This document shows positions 1-8,237 of a stretch of DNA of 64,000 bases, in pieces. Every line of letters begins with the position of its first letter. Position 1 is the first letter of the stretch. Below the pieces are notes generated by a model that saw only the letters and a list, made by a program, of their open reading frames with translations, had not been told where the DNA came from and made no database searches. Source of the DNA: Chlorokybus atmophyticus. Its lineage: Eukaryota > Streptophyta > Chlorokybophyceae > Chlorokybales > Chlorokybaceae. The position numbers and the translations under genes were made by a program. The stretch spans positions 1 to 64,000 of the forward strand of contig RHPI01003261.1 of the NCBI GenBank assembly GCA_009103225.1. Reading direction: 5' to 3'.

Positions 1-1378
1 ATGTGAGCGGGTTGTGATCAGTAATCACTGAAAACTCCACCCCTTCCAAGTAGCAACGCCATGTGCGCAGCGCATGCACCACCCCAAGCAATTCCTGCTC
101 AGTGGTTGTGTAATTACGTTCAGCAGGAATGAACTTTCTGCTTTCATATGCACATGGTCTGTCATTTTGTAGAAGGACTGCCCCACACCCATTGGTGGAA
201 GCATCACTGATCACCACAAAAGGCTTGGTGTGGTCGGGGAAGGATAATACAGGGGCTTGTGTTAATGCATCTTTAATGCGTGTAAAAGCAACCTCGTGTG
301 CCTCCGTCCACACAAATTTAACATCTTTTTTTAGTAAAGATGTTAAAGGGTTTGCCATGCCAGAATATGCTCGCATGAACTTGCGGAAATAGTTGGCTAG
401 CCCCAAGAAAGCACGTAACTGATGTACATCCTTGGGTGGTGGCCAATCCTTTACCGCACACACCTTTTGAGGATCTGGTTTCAATCCTTCTTTGCCAATC
501 ACATGCCCTAAAAAGGGTAATTCATCCTTTGCAAAGTTGCATTTGGACAGGTTGGCATAGAATTTGTGTTCGCGTAATTTAGCTAGAACCAATTCCACAT
601 GTTTGTGGTGGTCCTCCCGAGTTTTGCTGAACACAATAATGTCGTCTAGATATACCAGTACAAACTTGTACAATTCATCAGCAAATACCGCGTTCATTGC
701 TGTCTGAAATGTAGCCGGTGCATTTGTTAACCCAAATGGTAACACTTTATACTCAAAGTGTCCTAGTGGGGTGCGAAATGCAGTTTTTTGTATATCCGAC
801 GGGTGGATTTTGATTTGATGATAACCACTGGTCAAATCCAGCGTGCTGAACACTGTTGCACCTGACAGCTTATCAAACAAATCATCAATCCGAGGCAAAG
901 GGTATCTGTTTTTCACAGTGACCTTGTTCAACGCACGGTAATCAATACACATGCGTAGCTTGCCATTCTTTTTTGGCACAAACAAAATTGGTGCACCAAA
1001 AGGAGATATGCTCTTTGTTATTAAACCTTTGTCCAATAACTCTTTGAGCTGTTTTTCCATCTCCGCGTGTTCTAAGGGACTTAGCCTGTATATAGGCCGC
1101 CAAGGTGGCTTTGCCCCCTCCTCTAACGGAATGGTATGATGTATGTTTCGATCGGGAGGCAACTCTGGGAGTTCATCCTGAAATACATCTGCGTATTGTT
1201 CCGTAAGTGACTGCACCACAGGGTCACTGATAGCCTGTTCAGCAGGTGTTTCCACCTGTCGTAAGTGCAGTAAGTATACTTCCTCACGTTTACGCATGCA
1301 ACGTTTCAATTGCATAGCAGAGAGGAGCGGAACATTATCGCGTGGTATACGTGCGAGTACAGATGCTGTTAAAGTCAT
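1..1378 (-). CDS. Ty3/gypsy pol: reverse transcriptase and RNase H (partial)
   Basis: An uninterrupted minus-strand frame is open from 1462 to the window edge; the first ATG is at 1378. In order it shows the post-protease linker, then reverse transcriptase with RMCIDYRALNK, LDLTSGYHQI, LPFGLTNAPATFQ and the catalytic YLDDI, then the connection (FLGHVIGKEGLKPDP) and RNase H beginning VISDASTNGCGAVLLQ and continuing to ITDHNPLT at the edge. Integrase would lie outside the window. Upstream the frame fuses directly into leader sequence shared with the TRIM at 34.1 kb, without a recognisable protease or gag. There are no frameshifts or stops in about 460 codons, which suggests a fairly young copy. 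The family assignment is very safe; whether this copy is functional is not, given the missing gag and protease. Confidence 0.93.
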   Translation of the reverse strand, partial: MTLTASVLARIPRDNVPLLSAMQLKRCMRKREEVYLLHLRQVETPAEQAISDPVVQSLTEQYADVFQDELPELPPDRNIHHTIPLEEGAKPPWRPIYRLSPLEHAEMEKQLKELLDKGLITKSISPFGAPILFVPKKNGKLRMCIDYRALNKVTVKNRYPLPRIDDLFDKLSGATVFSTLDLTSGYHQIKIHPSDIQKTAFRTPLGHFEYKVLPFGLTNAPATFQTAMNAVFADELYKFVLVYLDDIIVFSKTREDHHKHVELVLAKLREHKFYANLSKCNFAKDELPFLGHVIGKEGLKPDPQKVCAVKDWPPPKDVHQLRAFLGLANYFRKFMRAYSGMANPLTSLLKKDVKFVWTEAHEVAFTRIKDALTQAPVLSFPDHTKPFVVISDASTNGCGAVLLQNDRPCAYESRKFIPAERNYTTTEQELLGVVHALRTWRCYLEGVEFSVITDHNPLT

Positions 1379-1719
1379 CCTACGTTTCCATGTGGGGCCG
1401 GTGACGTCCTCGGCAGCTGCGCGGTCAGCTGGGGAATTACCCAAGGGGTTTGTTAGGGTCGGTCACCGGCCCCACAGCCAAGGACCGGCCAATATAGGCC
1501 CATACCGGTCAACGCGCGCATAGCGCTCCGCTGCCGGCCCCACAGGTCGCGTCGCCGCGATAGGCAGGTCGCGCCCTGCCGCGCCGACTGAACTGGTCAG
1601 GTCACTTCGGCGCGACTGCCATTAGGCAGGTCGCGACCCATCGATGATGGCACTCATAAAGTGACCATTTACGATTATTGGATCGAGAAACAACGACCGC
1701 GGAATTCGTGTGCAAGGCA

Positions 1720-1773
1720 GGAATCGAACCCGGGTCTCAAGCTCCGATGACCAATGTCACAGCCCACTCGACC
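1720..1773 (-). promoter_or_regulatory. tRNA-like A and B box pair across LTR end and leader
   Basis: On the minus strand a perfect A-box match TGGTCGAGTGG (1773-1763) lies in the LTR end. A perfect B-box match GGTTCGATTCC (1730-1720) lies 32 bp downstream in the leader. That spacing is usual for an internal Pol III promoter. The flanks do not fold into an acceptor stem, so this is not a tRNA gene. Pol III activity is inference only. Confidence 0.5.
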
Positions 1774-1833
1774 ACAAAAGACTTGGTGCTTTTATGGTCG
1801 ATTTGTGGTAACTTAATGTACCTTCCCGTTACA
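1754..1833 (-). repeat. Short LTR (about 80 bp) of the gypsy element
   Basis: TG...CA-bounded sequence nearly identical to the two LTRs of the TRIM at 34083-34161 and 34536-34609. It differs from the first of these by one or two bases, and from the second mainly by a 5-bp indel. Confidence 0.85.
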
Positions 1834-2032
1834 CGCATCGTACTGTAATGGACGCTGGCCGACATACAGCTTGATCTGCTTGCACACCCTGCTGCTAATA
1901 ATGTGCATGTAGATCGAGCTGCGTGTGGCGAAGCGCATGTGGCAATACGGACAAAGGACTCCCATATCTCACTACTAACGTCGACACAGGTGTTGCCAAT
2001 GTAACCTGCATTATATCCAGCAACACGCACAC

Positions 2033-2075
2033 CCGCCGCCGCCGCCGCCGCCGCCGCCACCGCCACCGCTACCGC
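2033..2075 (+). repeat. (CCG)n microsatellite
   Basis: A run of CCG triplets degenerating to CCA/CGCTAC. It lies inside copy 1 of the 2-kb repeat; copy 2 has a shorter version near 37757. Confidence 0.9.
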
Positions 2076-2127
2076 TACCCTTGCATGCCAGAGGCGGGAA
2101 ACTTGGCCGCCAGTCACTGGCTCCGTC

Positions 2128-2296
2128 GTACCATTATAATGGTACAATCGAGCCATTGCACGTCCAGGGTGAGTCTCTGGATATATATATATACATATAT
2201 ATTCTGATTGAACCGTTTCAATGGTACGAAGATGCCTTTGCCAAAAGGTATAGGCATTGTACAAAGGTACCATTGAAATGGTACCTTTGTACAATG
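2128..2296 (+). repeat. Cluster of GTACCATT palindromes
   Basis: A perfect 18-bp palindrome GTACCATTATAATGGTAC sits at 2128-2145. A second inverted repeat at 2255-2296 has 20-bp arms (CATTGTACAAAGGTACCATT and its complement) around a 2-base GA spacer. Further half-sites lie at about 2218-2226 and 2309-2319. Copy 2 keeps the shorter core at 37944-37963. Confidence 0.85.
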
Positions 2297-2863
2297 GCAA
2301 TGGCAGTTCGTACCATTGACAACTCTGGCAATGTCAGTCCCCCTGCGCATGAAAACACCATTGATAGCTCCGCCAAGCTATGCCCTTATAGGGGCGTGAT
2401 GCCGCGGGTATGTGGCGTTTAAAGATCGTTGGCAGCGCTGCCAGGGGCGTAGTGGGCATTGTGGTCGAGGTTCGGGATGGATTCCATGTTTGCACAGGGC
2501 GGGCAGGGTGCCAGAGGGGTGTCCTCGGTGTCAAACCCCACCAAGACTACCAAGGGCACATCCAATGACAACAGTGACTCGGGCGATATCTTACAGGGCT
2601 CCCCCTCCGAGTGGGCAAAGGCACACCACAATACTGCCTCTAAGAAAATCCGACCCACCAGCAGCTGCGACCACGGCAACATGATTGAAGGGACCAAACA
2701 AGACTGGCATAAGCAAGGTGGGCTACGATGCACTGTCAATGCCACATGCTAGGGTTCTTTTATCTTGCACATGCACAGCCTCAATTATCTTGCACTTGAC
2801 ATACATTGTCAATACGACATGCACAACCTCATGCACAACCTCCAGAGTCATGCACATGAACAG

Positions 2864-3332
2864 CATGACCAATCTCGCAAATGCACAGCCTATTTCTACT
2901 TGCGGGAGCTCACAAGTCGCAAAAGAGAAGCTGCGGAGTCAAACGAACGGGTAATCTATGACCTAGTGTAATGTTTCCAGCGGTAATTAAGCAGTATGCT
3001 TGCAGATTGCCATGTTGGTCAGAGTGAACCAAGAGCAGCGCGGCAGGCTGACTGTCTGCCTGGCGGAGTGCAACAAAGCGGAAGACGAGGTAAGCGTGTG
3101 TATGCTGATGGGCTAGTCCTTTGGCAGCACGCCACTCTTACAGCATTACCAAATGCAGGTGGTCACTCTCAAAGCGACCATCATGCGCATGCGCGTGCAC
3201 GGCGAGGCGCTGACATTCAAGCTGAAGGACGAAGTAGCCACTGTACTGTCAGCGAGCGAGGCAGCGGATAAAGATGACTCCGGCGTTGAAGCAGAAGACT
3301 CGTCGGAGGAGGAACAGGAGGAGGGGGTTTGA
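2864..3332 (+). CDS. Spliced ORF of unknown function inside the 2-kb repeat (3' part)
   Basis: I do not recognise the product. Three exons join in phase: 2864-2950 (HDQSRKCTAYFYLREL...), 3006-3089 (IAMLVRVNQEQRGRL...) and 3159-3332 (VVTLKATIMRMR...), ending in an acidic Asp/Glu/Ser tail and TGA. Donors are GTAATC and GTAAGC; acceptors end in CAG. The same exons are recognisable in copy 2 (38550-38941), where the last exon has a small deletion and a premature stop. Conservation of exon frames between diverged copies is the main evidence that it was coding. A further conserved stretch (about 2577-2752, containing GDILQGSPSEW) probably belongs upstream, but its junction is not resolved. It may be an accessory protein of a mobile element. 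Confidence 0.5.
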
Positions 3333-3800
3333 GGAGGAGTTTTGAGGCAGGCACCACGGGTTGACAAGCTGCGCATGAGTCCGACCGCTAGACTCAATGT
3401 TATAGGATAGTTTCATGCGCAAGTCGGCTGCTCAGTTGTAAGTGGACATACTCTCACCACTGCCCGTACATTGTATATATTGTGGGCTTTTAGGTGCAAG
3501 ACCAAACAATCAGTTCAAGGTTTGTACAAGCTGCATGGCATGTTAATGTTGGCTTACGGCAAGAATTGCCAACTTTTGTCAAATGGCAAGGGTCACATAT
3601 TAACAGCAGTGTAACGGCAAAGAAACTGCCGGCTATTGCTGTCAGCTGTCCGTAACTACCGGTCAACGGCCATCTGTGCACATCGACCAAAGGGTAACTG
3701 GTTGACAACTCTCGGCCGGTTAGTGCCACTGACAACCACTTTCGGCCCGCGGCCGTCTGCGTCAGTCCACTTAAGCCAACGGCAAACCCAACAGTCCAAA

Positions 3801-3865
3801 AGTAATATTTCAGGCAGCAACAGGCAGGCTCAGGCAGGCTCAGGCACCAGTCAGTCCCTCAGTCC
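3801..3865 (+). repeat. Short tandem CAGGCAGGCT units at repeat end
   Basis: Tandem 10-bp CAGGCAGGCT-type units followed by CAGTC units close the 2-kb repeat. The equivalent array in copy 2 (39500-39540) has more units. Confidence 0.7.
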
Positions 3866-3887
3866 TTGGTCAGTCACCGTGTAAAAT

Positions 3888-4283
3888 TTGCGACGCCGCG
3901 CCTGCCCACCCGAGGACATTGGCGGCGTGGGCGGCTACATGCACTATCTGAAGGTCCTTACTGACCCTAACCACGAGGACCACACCGTGAGGGTTGTGTG
4001 GGTGGAGGAGCAGACATGCTGCGAGCCGGGAGGGTTCGACCCGGAGCGCTTTGATGTTGACAATGTACACTTAGCTGATCTGGCGATATCAACCGGGACA
4101 GCGCTTAGCCGCAGGCGTGTCAACAAGCCGAGGCAGCAGCTGAGGCAGACTGGACGCAAGTGCGGCAACGGATGGCATGATGCCAACAATGCGGCTGTCA
4201 TTGAGCAGCTGCAGCTCATGCGGGAAGGGGGGCTGCCCGTCCGACAAGTCGGGATGTTTCAGAACTTTAGAGATGGGCTTTGA
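3888..4283 (+). pseudogene. Truncated PRiA4b ORF-3-like fragment
   Basis: The frame carries the C-terminal half of the plasmid pRiA4b ORF-3-like domain: CPPEDIGGVGGYMHYLKVL, DPNHEDH and GGFDPERFDVDNVH. It begins abruptly at the junction with the 2-kb repeat near 3893, and the N-terminal half of the domain (YDxGDDW block) is missing. After the domain it continues for about 60 residues with a basic, Gln-rich tail. It is clearly a paralogue of the minus-strand gene at 5105-5962 (GPPEDVGGISGYIDCLKVL). I read it as a gene cut off by arrival of the repeat. A chimeric expressed ORF cannot be excluded. Confidence 0.75.
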
Positions 4284-5104
4284 GATGGTGAGTTGTGTAT
4301 AAAAGTTGGTCATTGTGCTACGTAGTTTGCAGGTTTGGCTGATAGCGCCACTACCCAGCACATGCACTTGTGGCGGCTAGTCAGTGCGTGCGCGCTTGTA
4401 TGCGTAGACATTTAAGTCTCAGGCGCGCATGACATGTACACGTCAACTGTGGTGTTGTACTGGTCATGCGACACTACATTGAGCACACAACTCTGTTAGG
4501 GTACGTGCTCTTATGACGTACATGCCTTAGTAGTTGCAGAGGTACAGCCAGCTTTGCACCAAGAGGGGAACACTGCAATCATGCATGCACTCAATTCAGG
4601 CTGATACATGGTGAAGACGAAAAAGACGCATTGGCTTGACACAAAGGACGCAACACCATGATGCACACATTCTCGACACATTGCCTTATGCTCAATGCTC
4701 AGTCACAATAACTAACAACTTACTTGCACAGTCTGCCCGAATTTGTACGGACTGTGCAGTTAGCCACCACAATACGCATGGTTGGGATCCTTACAAGCGA
4801 CGAATAATGTGATCGCATGAATGCTCCCTTGCCTTTGTACTACTTGCCACCTACTTCGGGTCACGTACAACCTCTGTATGTTGTTAATGGATGGCATAGA
4901 AGCGCAGTGTGGTTGTAAGTAAGTTGTATGCGACAGTGAACAGATGCCGCAGACCAGCCAAATGGCGACTCAGTATGGAGGACCACCGGATGTGAGCCGA
5001 CCCCTAGCATCGCGACCTCTATTTGCCTGCCAGGGCTTCAATCCATCCATCCTCATGAGCTCCAACATGAAAGGCGTAATGTGGGTTTCACGCCGTTCGT
5101 TGCC
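4284..5104. other. No gene seen
   Basis: Between the two inverted PRiA4b-like sequences I find no conserved frame, RNA gene or repeat copy. Confidence 0.5.
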
Positions 5105-5962
5105 TCACCGGCGTCTGGCCTGCCTCTGACTGTGGACATGCCTGCGCCTAAGCAAGGTCCCGGTCCCTATCGGCAGGACGGACAGTTCCGCATTGACGGT
5201 GTCGATATCAAACCACTTAGGGTCGAACCCGCCAGGCCCGCAGCCGGTCATTTCCGCCACCCAGACAGTCCTCATGGCGTGGTCCGCGTGGTTGGGATCG
5301 TCGAGGACCTTCAGGCAGTCAATGTAGCCACTTATGCCACCAACGTCCTCGGGGGGGCCAGCGCGGGTGACACTAATGCAGCGGGCGCGATGGTTATGTG
5401 GGCGTGTGTGCGCGAAGCCAGTGGCGGACACGCGTACATGCCAGTCGTCCCCGTAGTCGTACACGTGCAGGAGCGTCGCCGGGAGCGGCGAGGAAGCTCG
5501 AGAGGTCGGCGCAACGCTCATCCTGCTGCATGTCATATTCGTCAAAGTACAAGGGATCGCACGCCATGTCTGTAAACTGCTCACTTGGGGGCGCGTCCTC
5601 GTCCGTAGTGACCCATCCAATTCATGCACCTTGTGTATGAATGCAAGCTGTTTGTGAGTAGTACTGCACATGAGTGCTCGTGCGTGTGCACACATGTCTG
5701 TGCGCGCATGTCCGTGTACGCGTGTCTGTGCATCAACATATGTGATGTCCAAGTGACAAGCATGCTCTCTGGAGTGTACTTACCTCTGGATGACAACATG
5801 CAGAGAAGGCAGGGAGATGTTGGACAGCACCTCCACAAGGCGCCACATCGTGTCAATGTGTTCGTCACCCAGCTCCAGCTTGATGGTCACTACGCCAGTG
5901 CTAGCATTGTTGTTATTGGCGGCGTTGTTATTGTTGTTGACAGAGTTGTTGTCGTTCACCAT
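5105..5962 (-). CDS. PRiA4b ORF-3-like domain protein
   Basis: Two exons, 5962-5784 and 5663-5105, join in phase through GTAAGT...GTGCAG to give 245 aa. An Asn-rich start (MVNDNNSVNNNNN) leads into the domain: VVTIKLELG, MWRLVEVLSNISLPSLHVVIQ, HKVHELDG, LLHVYDYGDDWHVRV, GPPEDVGGISGYIDCLKVL, DPNHADH and GGFDPKWFDIDTVNAEL. All match the known order of this largely bacterial and plasmid family (Pfam PRiA4_ORF3, related to IS1096 TnpR-type proteins). Its function is not established. Oddity: between HELDG and TLLHVYDYGDDW the spliced frame is Arg/Ser/Thr-rich and does not resemble the family, while a neighbouring frame (about 5598-5480) does, so two compensating indels are likely. The Met at 5962 was chosen because it precedes the domain; the frame is open further upstream. 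Confidence 0.75.
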
Positions 5963-6430
5963 GCTTTCTCCAGCGCTTCCCACGCTGCTGGCCTGAAAGG
6001 CATGGCTAGCAGCAGCAGCAAAGGCTGATCTGCAGTGTAGGATAGAGCCTTGCACAATACACACAGAAGCTTCAACCAAGCTTGGCCATACAGCACTTGC
6101 CGCCTTCAGTCGCGACCTGCAAGGACCACGGACAACACTAAGGGTCCCCATGCTTGGCAGACAATGCTCATGCACTGGCCAGCTACAGTCCTTGCGTATG
6201 CTTATGCACTGGCCATGCACCAGCCCCATGCTCCGCCTCATTGCCGTCAACATACCTTCAAGTCGGCTCACCTTCCACCAGGAAGTAGCGTTCTGGCAAT
6301 CAGGACACCACCACTCAGGCCGAGAAGGCAGACCTCGCCGCCGCCGCTGCCATCGCCGCAGCAGATGGCCACCATAGCAGCGGTGCATGTCATCTGATTG
6401 CAAACGCCATGCGTACCGGTAGGGTAGCAT

Positions 6431-7186
6431 AAGTTAACGTAGTGATACATGTGCCACCTTCAATTCAAGAAACAGTGTCGATGCTTGTCATTGGACTTTG
6501 GTACTAATGCAAGACAGATAAAACAAAACAAGGGATGGATGCAGCACTGCATAAGATATGTAATTTACACGGCAGTGCGGAAGTGGCATCAAACCCAACA
6601 TCACATCACATCACAATTATCTACACCACCGCACTAGCCTACATGGGCTGCTGGGCAGGAGGAGGGATGTCAGCAGCAAACAGTGGCACTTGCAGCACAG
6701 AAAGAGGGATGAATGACTACACGATCTCCACAGCGTTGATTGTGTTGTGTTGTGGTTGTTCAAGTTCATGATAATTATCGAGTGTAGACTTAACGGACAT
6801 TCTGGCGGCCAACGATTTCATACATTTACATGCATGCAAGTGTCACAACGCGCGCACTAAGCTGTTGACAACGTTTACCGGCAATAAGTTATCTGTACAA
6901 ATTGTGTGCACACGACACACAGCAGTAGTTCCCAGGCTTCTGCAATGCAAGTACCAAGTGAAAGCGTCCACCACCGCAGGCGTGTGCAGCGGGGAGAACT
7001 ATTATTCACATAGATGATATTGCTGGCGGCAGGTGTTTGGTCTCTTTATATTGCCGTGTAGCCTGTTTCCACAAACTGATAACCACTTGGCGCACACTTG
7101 TCTGTAAACACCAGAAGAGCTGCACAAGTTGACAAGACAGAACAGGTGGTCAGGCTTGCGTATATGATATGATATGATACTTGGCA
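6431..7186. other. No gene seen
   Basis: No recognisable coding or RNA signal lies between the PRiA4b-like gene and the Pmp3-like gene, apart from short ATGATATGATATGATA and CATCACATCACATCACA runs. Confidence 0.5.
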
Positions 7187-7753
7187 TCATTCAACAACAA
7201 ACAAACTAAGTTGCTTGCCGTAGATGACAGCTGGCACCCAGAAAAAGACAGTCAGCAGCACGGAAATCCAGAAGCGGTTGTCAAGCTGGCCTGTCTGCAG
7301 CAACATTGTCCAGCCAGTTAGCAGATGAAAGAACCCCTGAGGCTGATCAGCATATGGAAAGAGCGATCGCATGCATGCAAAATAGGCTGCATGATAGGAA
7401 CAGGCCAGCAGAGAAACAGAGTTGACAAGACTGCGGACATAGGTGAAGCATGCTACGAGCACAAGAAGCTCCATGGTCACATTGAAGAGCTACTACTGAG
7501 GAACATATGTGTTCAAAACAACTACATAGAAAAACCTGCCACAAGCACTCAGCTCAGGCAGGAGCAGCCATGCAGCAGCAGCAGCAGTAACAGTGCCAAA
7601 GAAGCCACCCGAACAGCACTTGACGCATACATCCTCCCCAAGTCAACAAGCTCCAAGCGTGACCCTTACCTTGAGCACGACTGCCAGCGGCGGAAGGAGA
7701 AAGCAAGCCACCAGCACGACGAGGTTCTTCAGCAAAGACTCGTTGTTGGCCAT
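7187..7753 (-). CDS. Pmp3/RCI2-family small membrane proteolipid
   Basis: Two exons join in phase 0: 7753-7670 (28 codons) and 7294-7187, giving 63 aa, close to the usual size of this family (Pfam Pmp3, formerly UPF0057). Exon 1 ends CFLLPPLAVVLK before GTAAGG, matching the first helix and its LPPLAVxLK loop. Exon 2 carries LDNRFWISVLLTVFFWVPA, the second helix with the WxPAxIY replacement of the usual YxPGxIHA. Family members are small plasma-membrane or endomembrane proteolipids tied to membrane potential and to salt and cold stress in yeast and plants. The start codon lies 484 bp from that of the divergent V-ATPase a gene, so they may share a promoter region. Confidence 0.85.
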
Positions 7754-8237
7754 GCCGACGGAGACGGAGGTGACGTCGCGTCCCCAGCTTGCTAGTAAGC
7801 TACGTTTATCAGGAACACCTCAGTGCCACCACGCGCATGCCAATACCGCCGTCACCAACCCCACCAGCGCCGCCGCCGCCGCCACCTCCACCGCCGCAGG
7901 TCAGGGCTACAAACATGCAGGATGGGACACAGTGTATGACTCACTCTCAATGGACCTGCTTGTGCTTGCTTGTGCGCCGCGCTTGTGCCCAACCCTCGTG
8001 CATGGCGCACAAGAGCTCTGTGCGATGCGCACAAGCTTGTTTCACAAGCTAGGGTTTTGTTGCTTGGAGAGACGTTGCTGTGGGCGTGGTCGACGTCGTT
8101 GGCCGCCGGGGCCGCGGCGGCGGCGGGCGTTTCAGTCCTTGGGAGGTGCAATTCGGTTTTGATTAGCTGGTGGAGGCTGCTTGAGGAGCGGACACTCCAG
8201 AGGCCTTCGTTGCCGGCCCCGACCCCCGGCTATCAAG
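7754..8237. promoter_or_regulatory. Divergent intergenic region, Pmp3-like / V-ATPase a
   Basis: This head-to-head spacer of 484 bp must contain both 5' UTRs and both promoters. It has a CCG/CCA-rich stretch at about 7866-7898 and GC-rich sequence at 8100-8130. No TATA box could be assigned. Confidence 0.5.

Larger units (their letters stand above)
1..1833 (-). mobile_element. Ty3/gypsy LTR retrotransposon, truncated by window edge
   Basis: The element is read on the minus strand. A short 5' LTR of about 80 bp (1754-1833) starts TGTAACGG and ends TGTGACA. A primer-binding-like stretch reading TTGGTCATCGGAGC follows, then a leader of about 300 bp and a pol frame that runs off position 1. The LTR and leader are shared with the complete small element at 34083-34609, which defines the LTR ends. 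No gag or protease coding is visible between leader and reverse transcriptase, so this copy appears internally deleted. It inserted at the edge of the 2-kb repeat: sequence right of 1833 matches 37539 onward, where no LTR is present. Confidence 0.85.
1835..3895 (+). repeat. 2-kb dispersed repeat, copy 1
   Basis: This block is collinear with 37539-39592 in the same orientation, at clearly high but imperfect identity. Shared landmarks include the zinc-finger-like coding remnant on the minus strand (about 1840-1960), the CCG run, GTACCATT palindromes, the spliced plus-strand ORF (2864-3332), and a tail of 10-bp CAGGCAGGCT units before the shared end near GTAAAATTTGC. Copy 1 is cut on its left by the gypsy LTR and on its right by a PRiA4b-ORF3 fragment. 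No terminal inverted repeats could be assigned. Confidence 0.85.

Noticed and set aside
1700-1790. tRNA gene on the minus strand
   Set aside because: A and B boxes are perfect but there is no acceptor stem or proper anticodon arm, and the sequence is part of an LTR element.
1737-2300. Long minus-strand frame with an alanine run
   Set aside because: It crosses the LTR and the repeat and owes its length to the CCG run. It is not conserved as a frame in copy 2.
2412-2745. Overlapping frames on both strands of the 2-kb repeat
   Set aside because: Several frames are open in both copies. Only the plus-strand stretch with GDILQGSPSEW looks protein-like, and its splice context is unresolved, so I did not call a gene.
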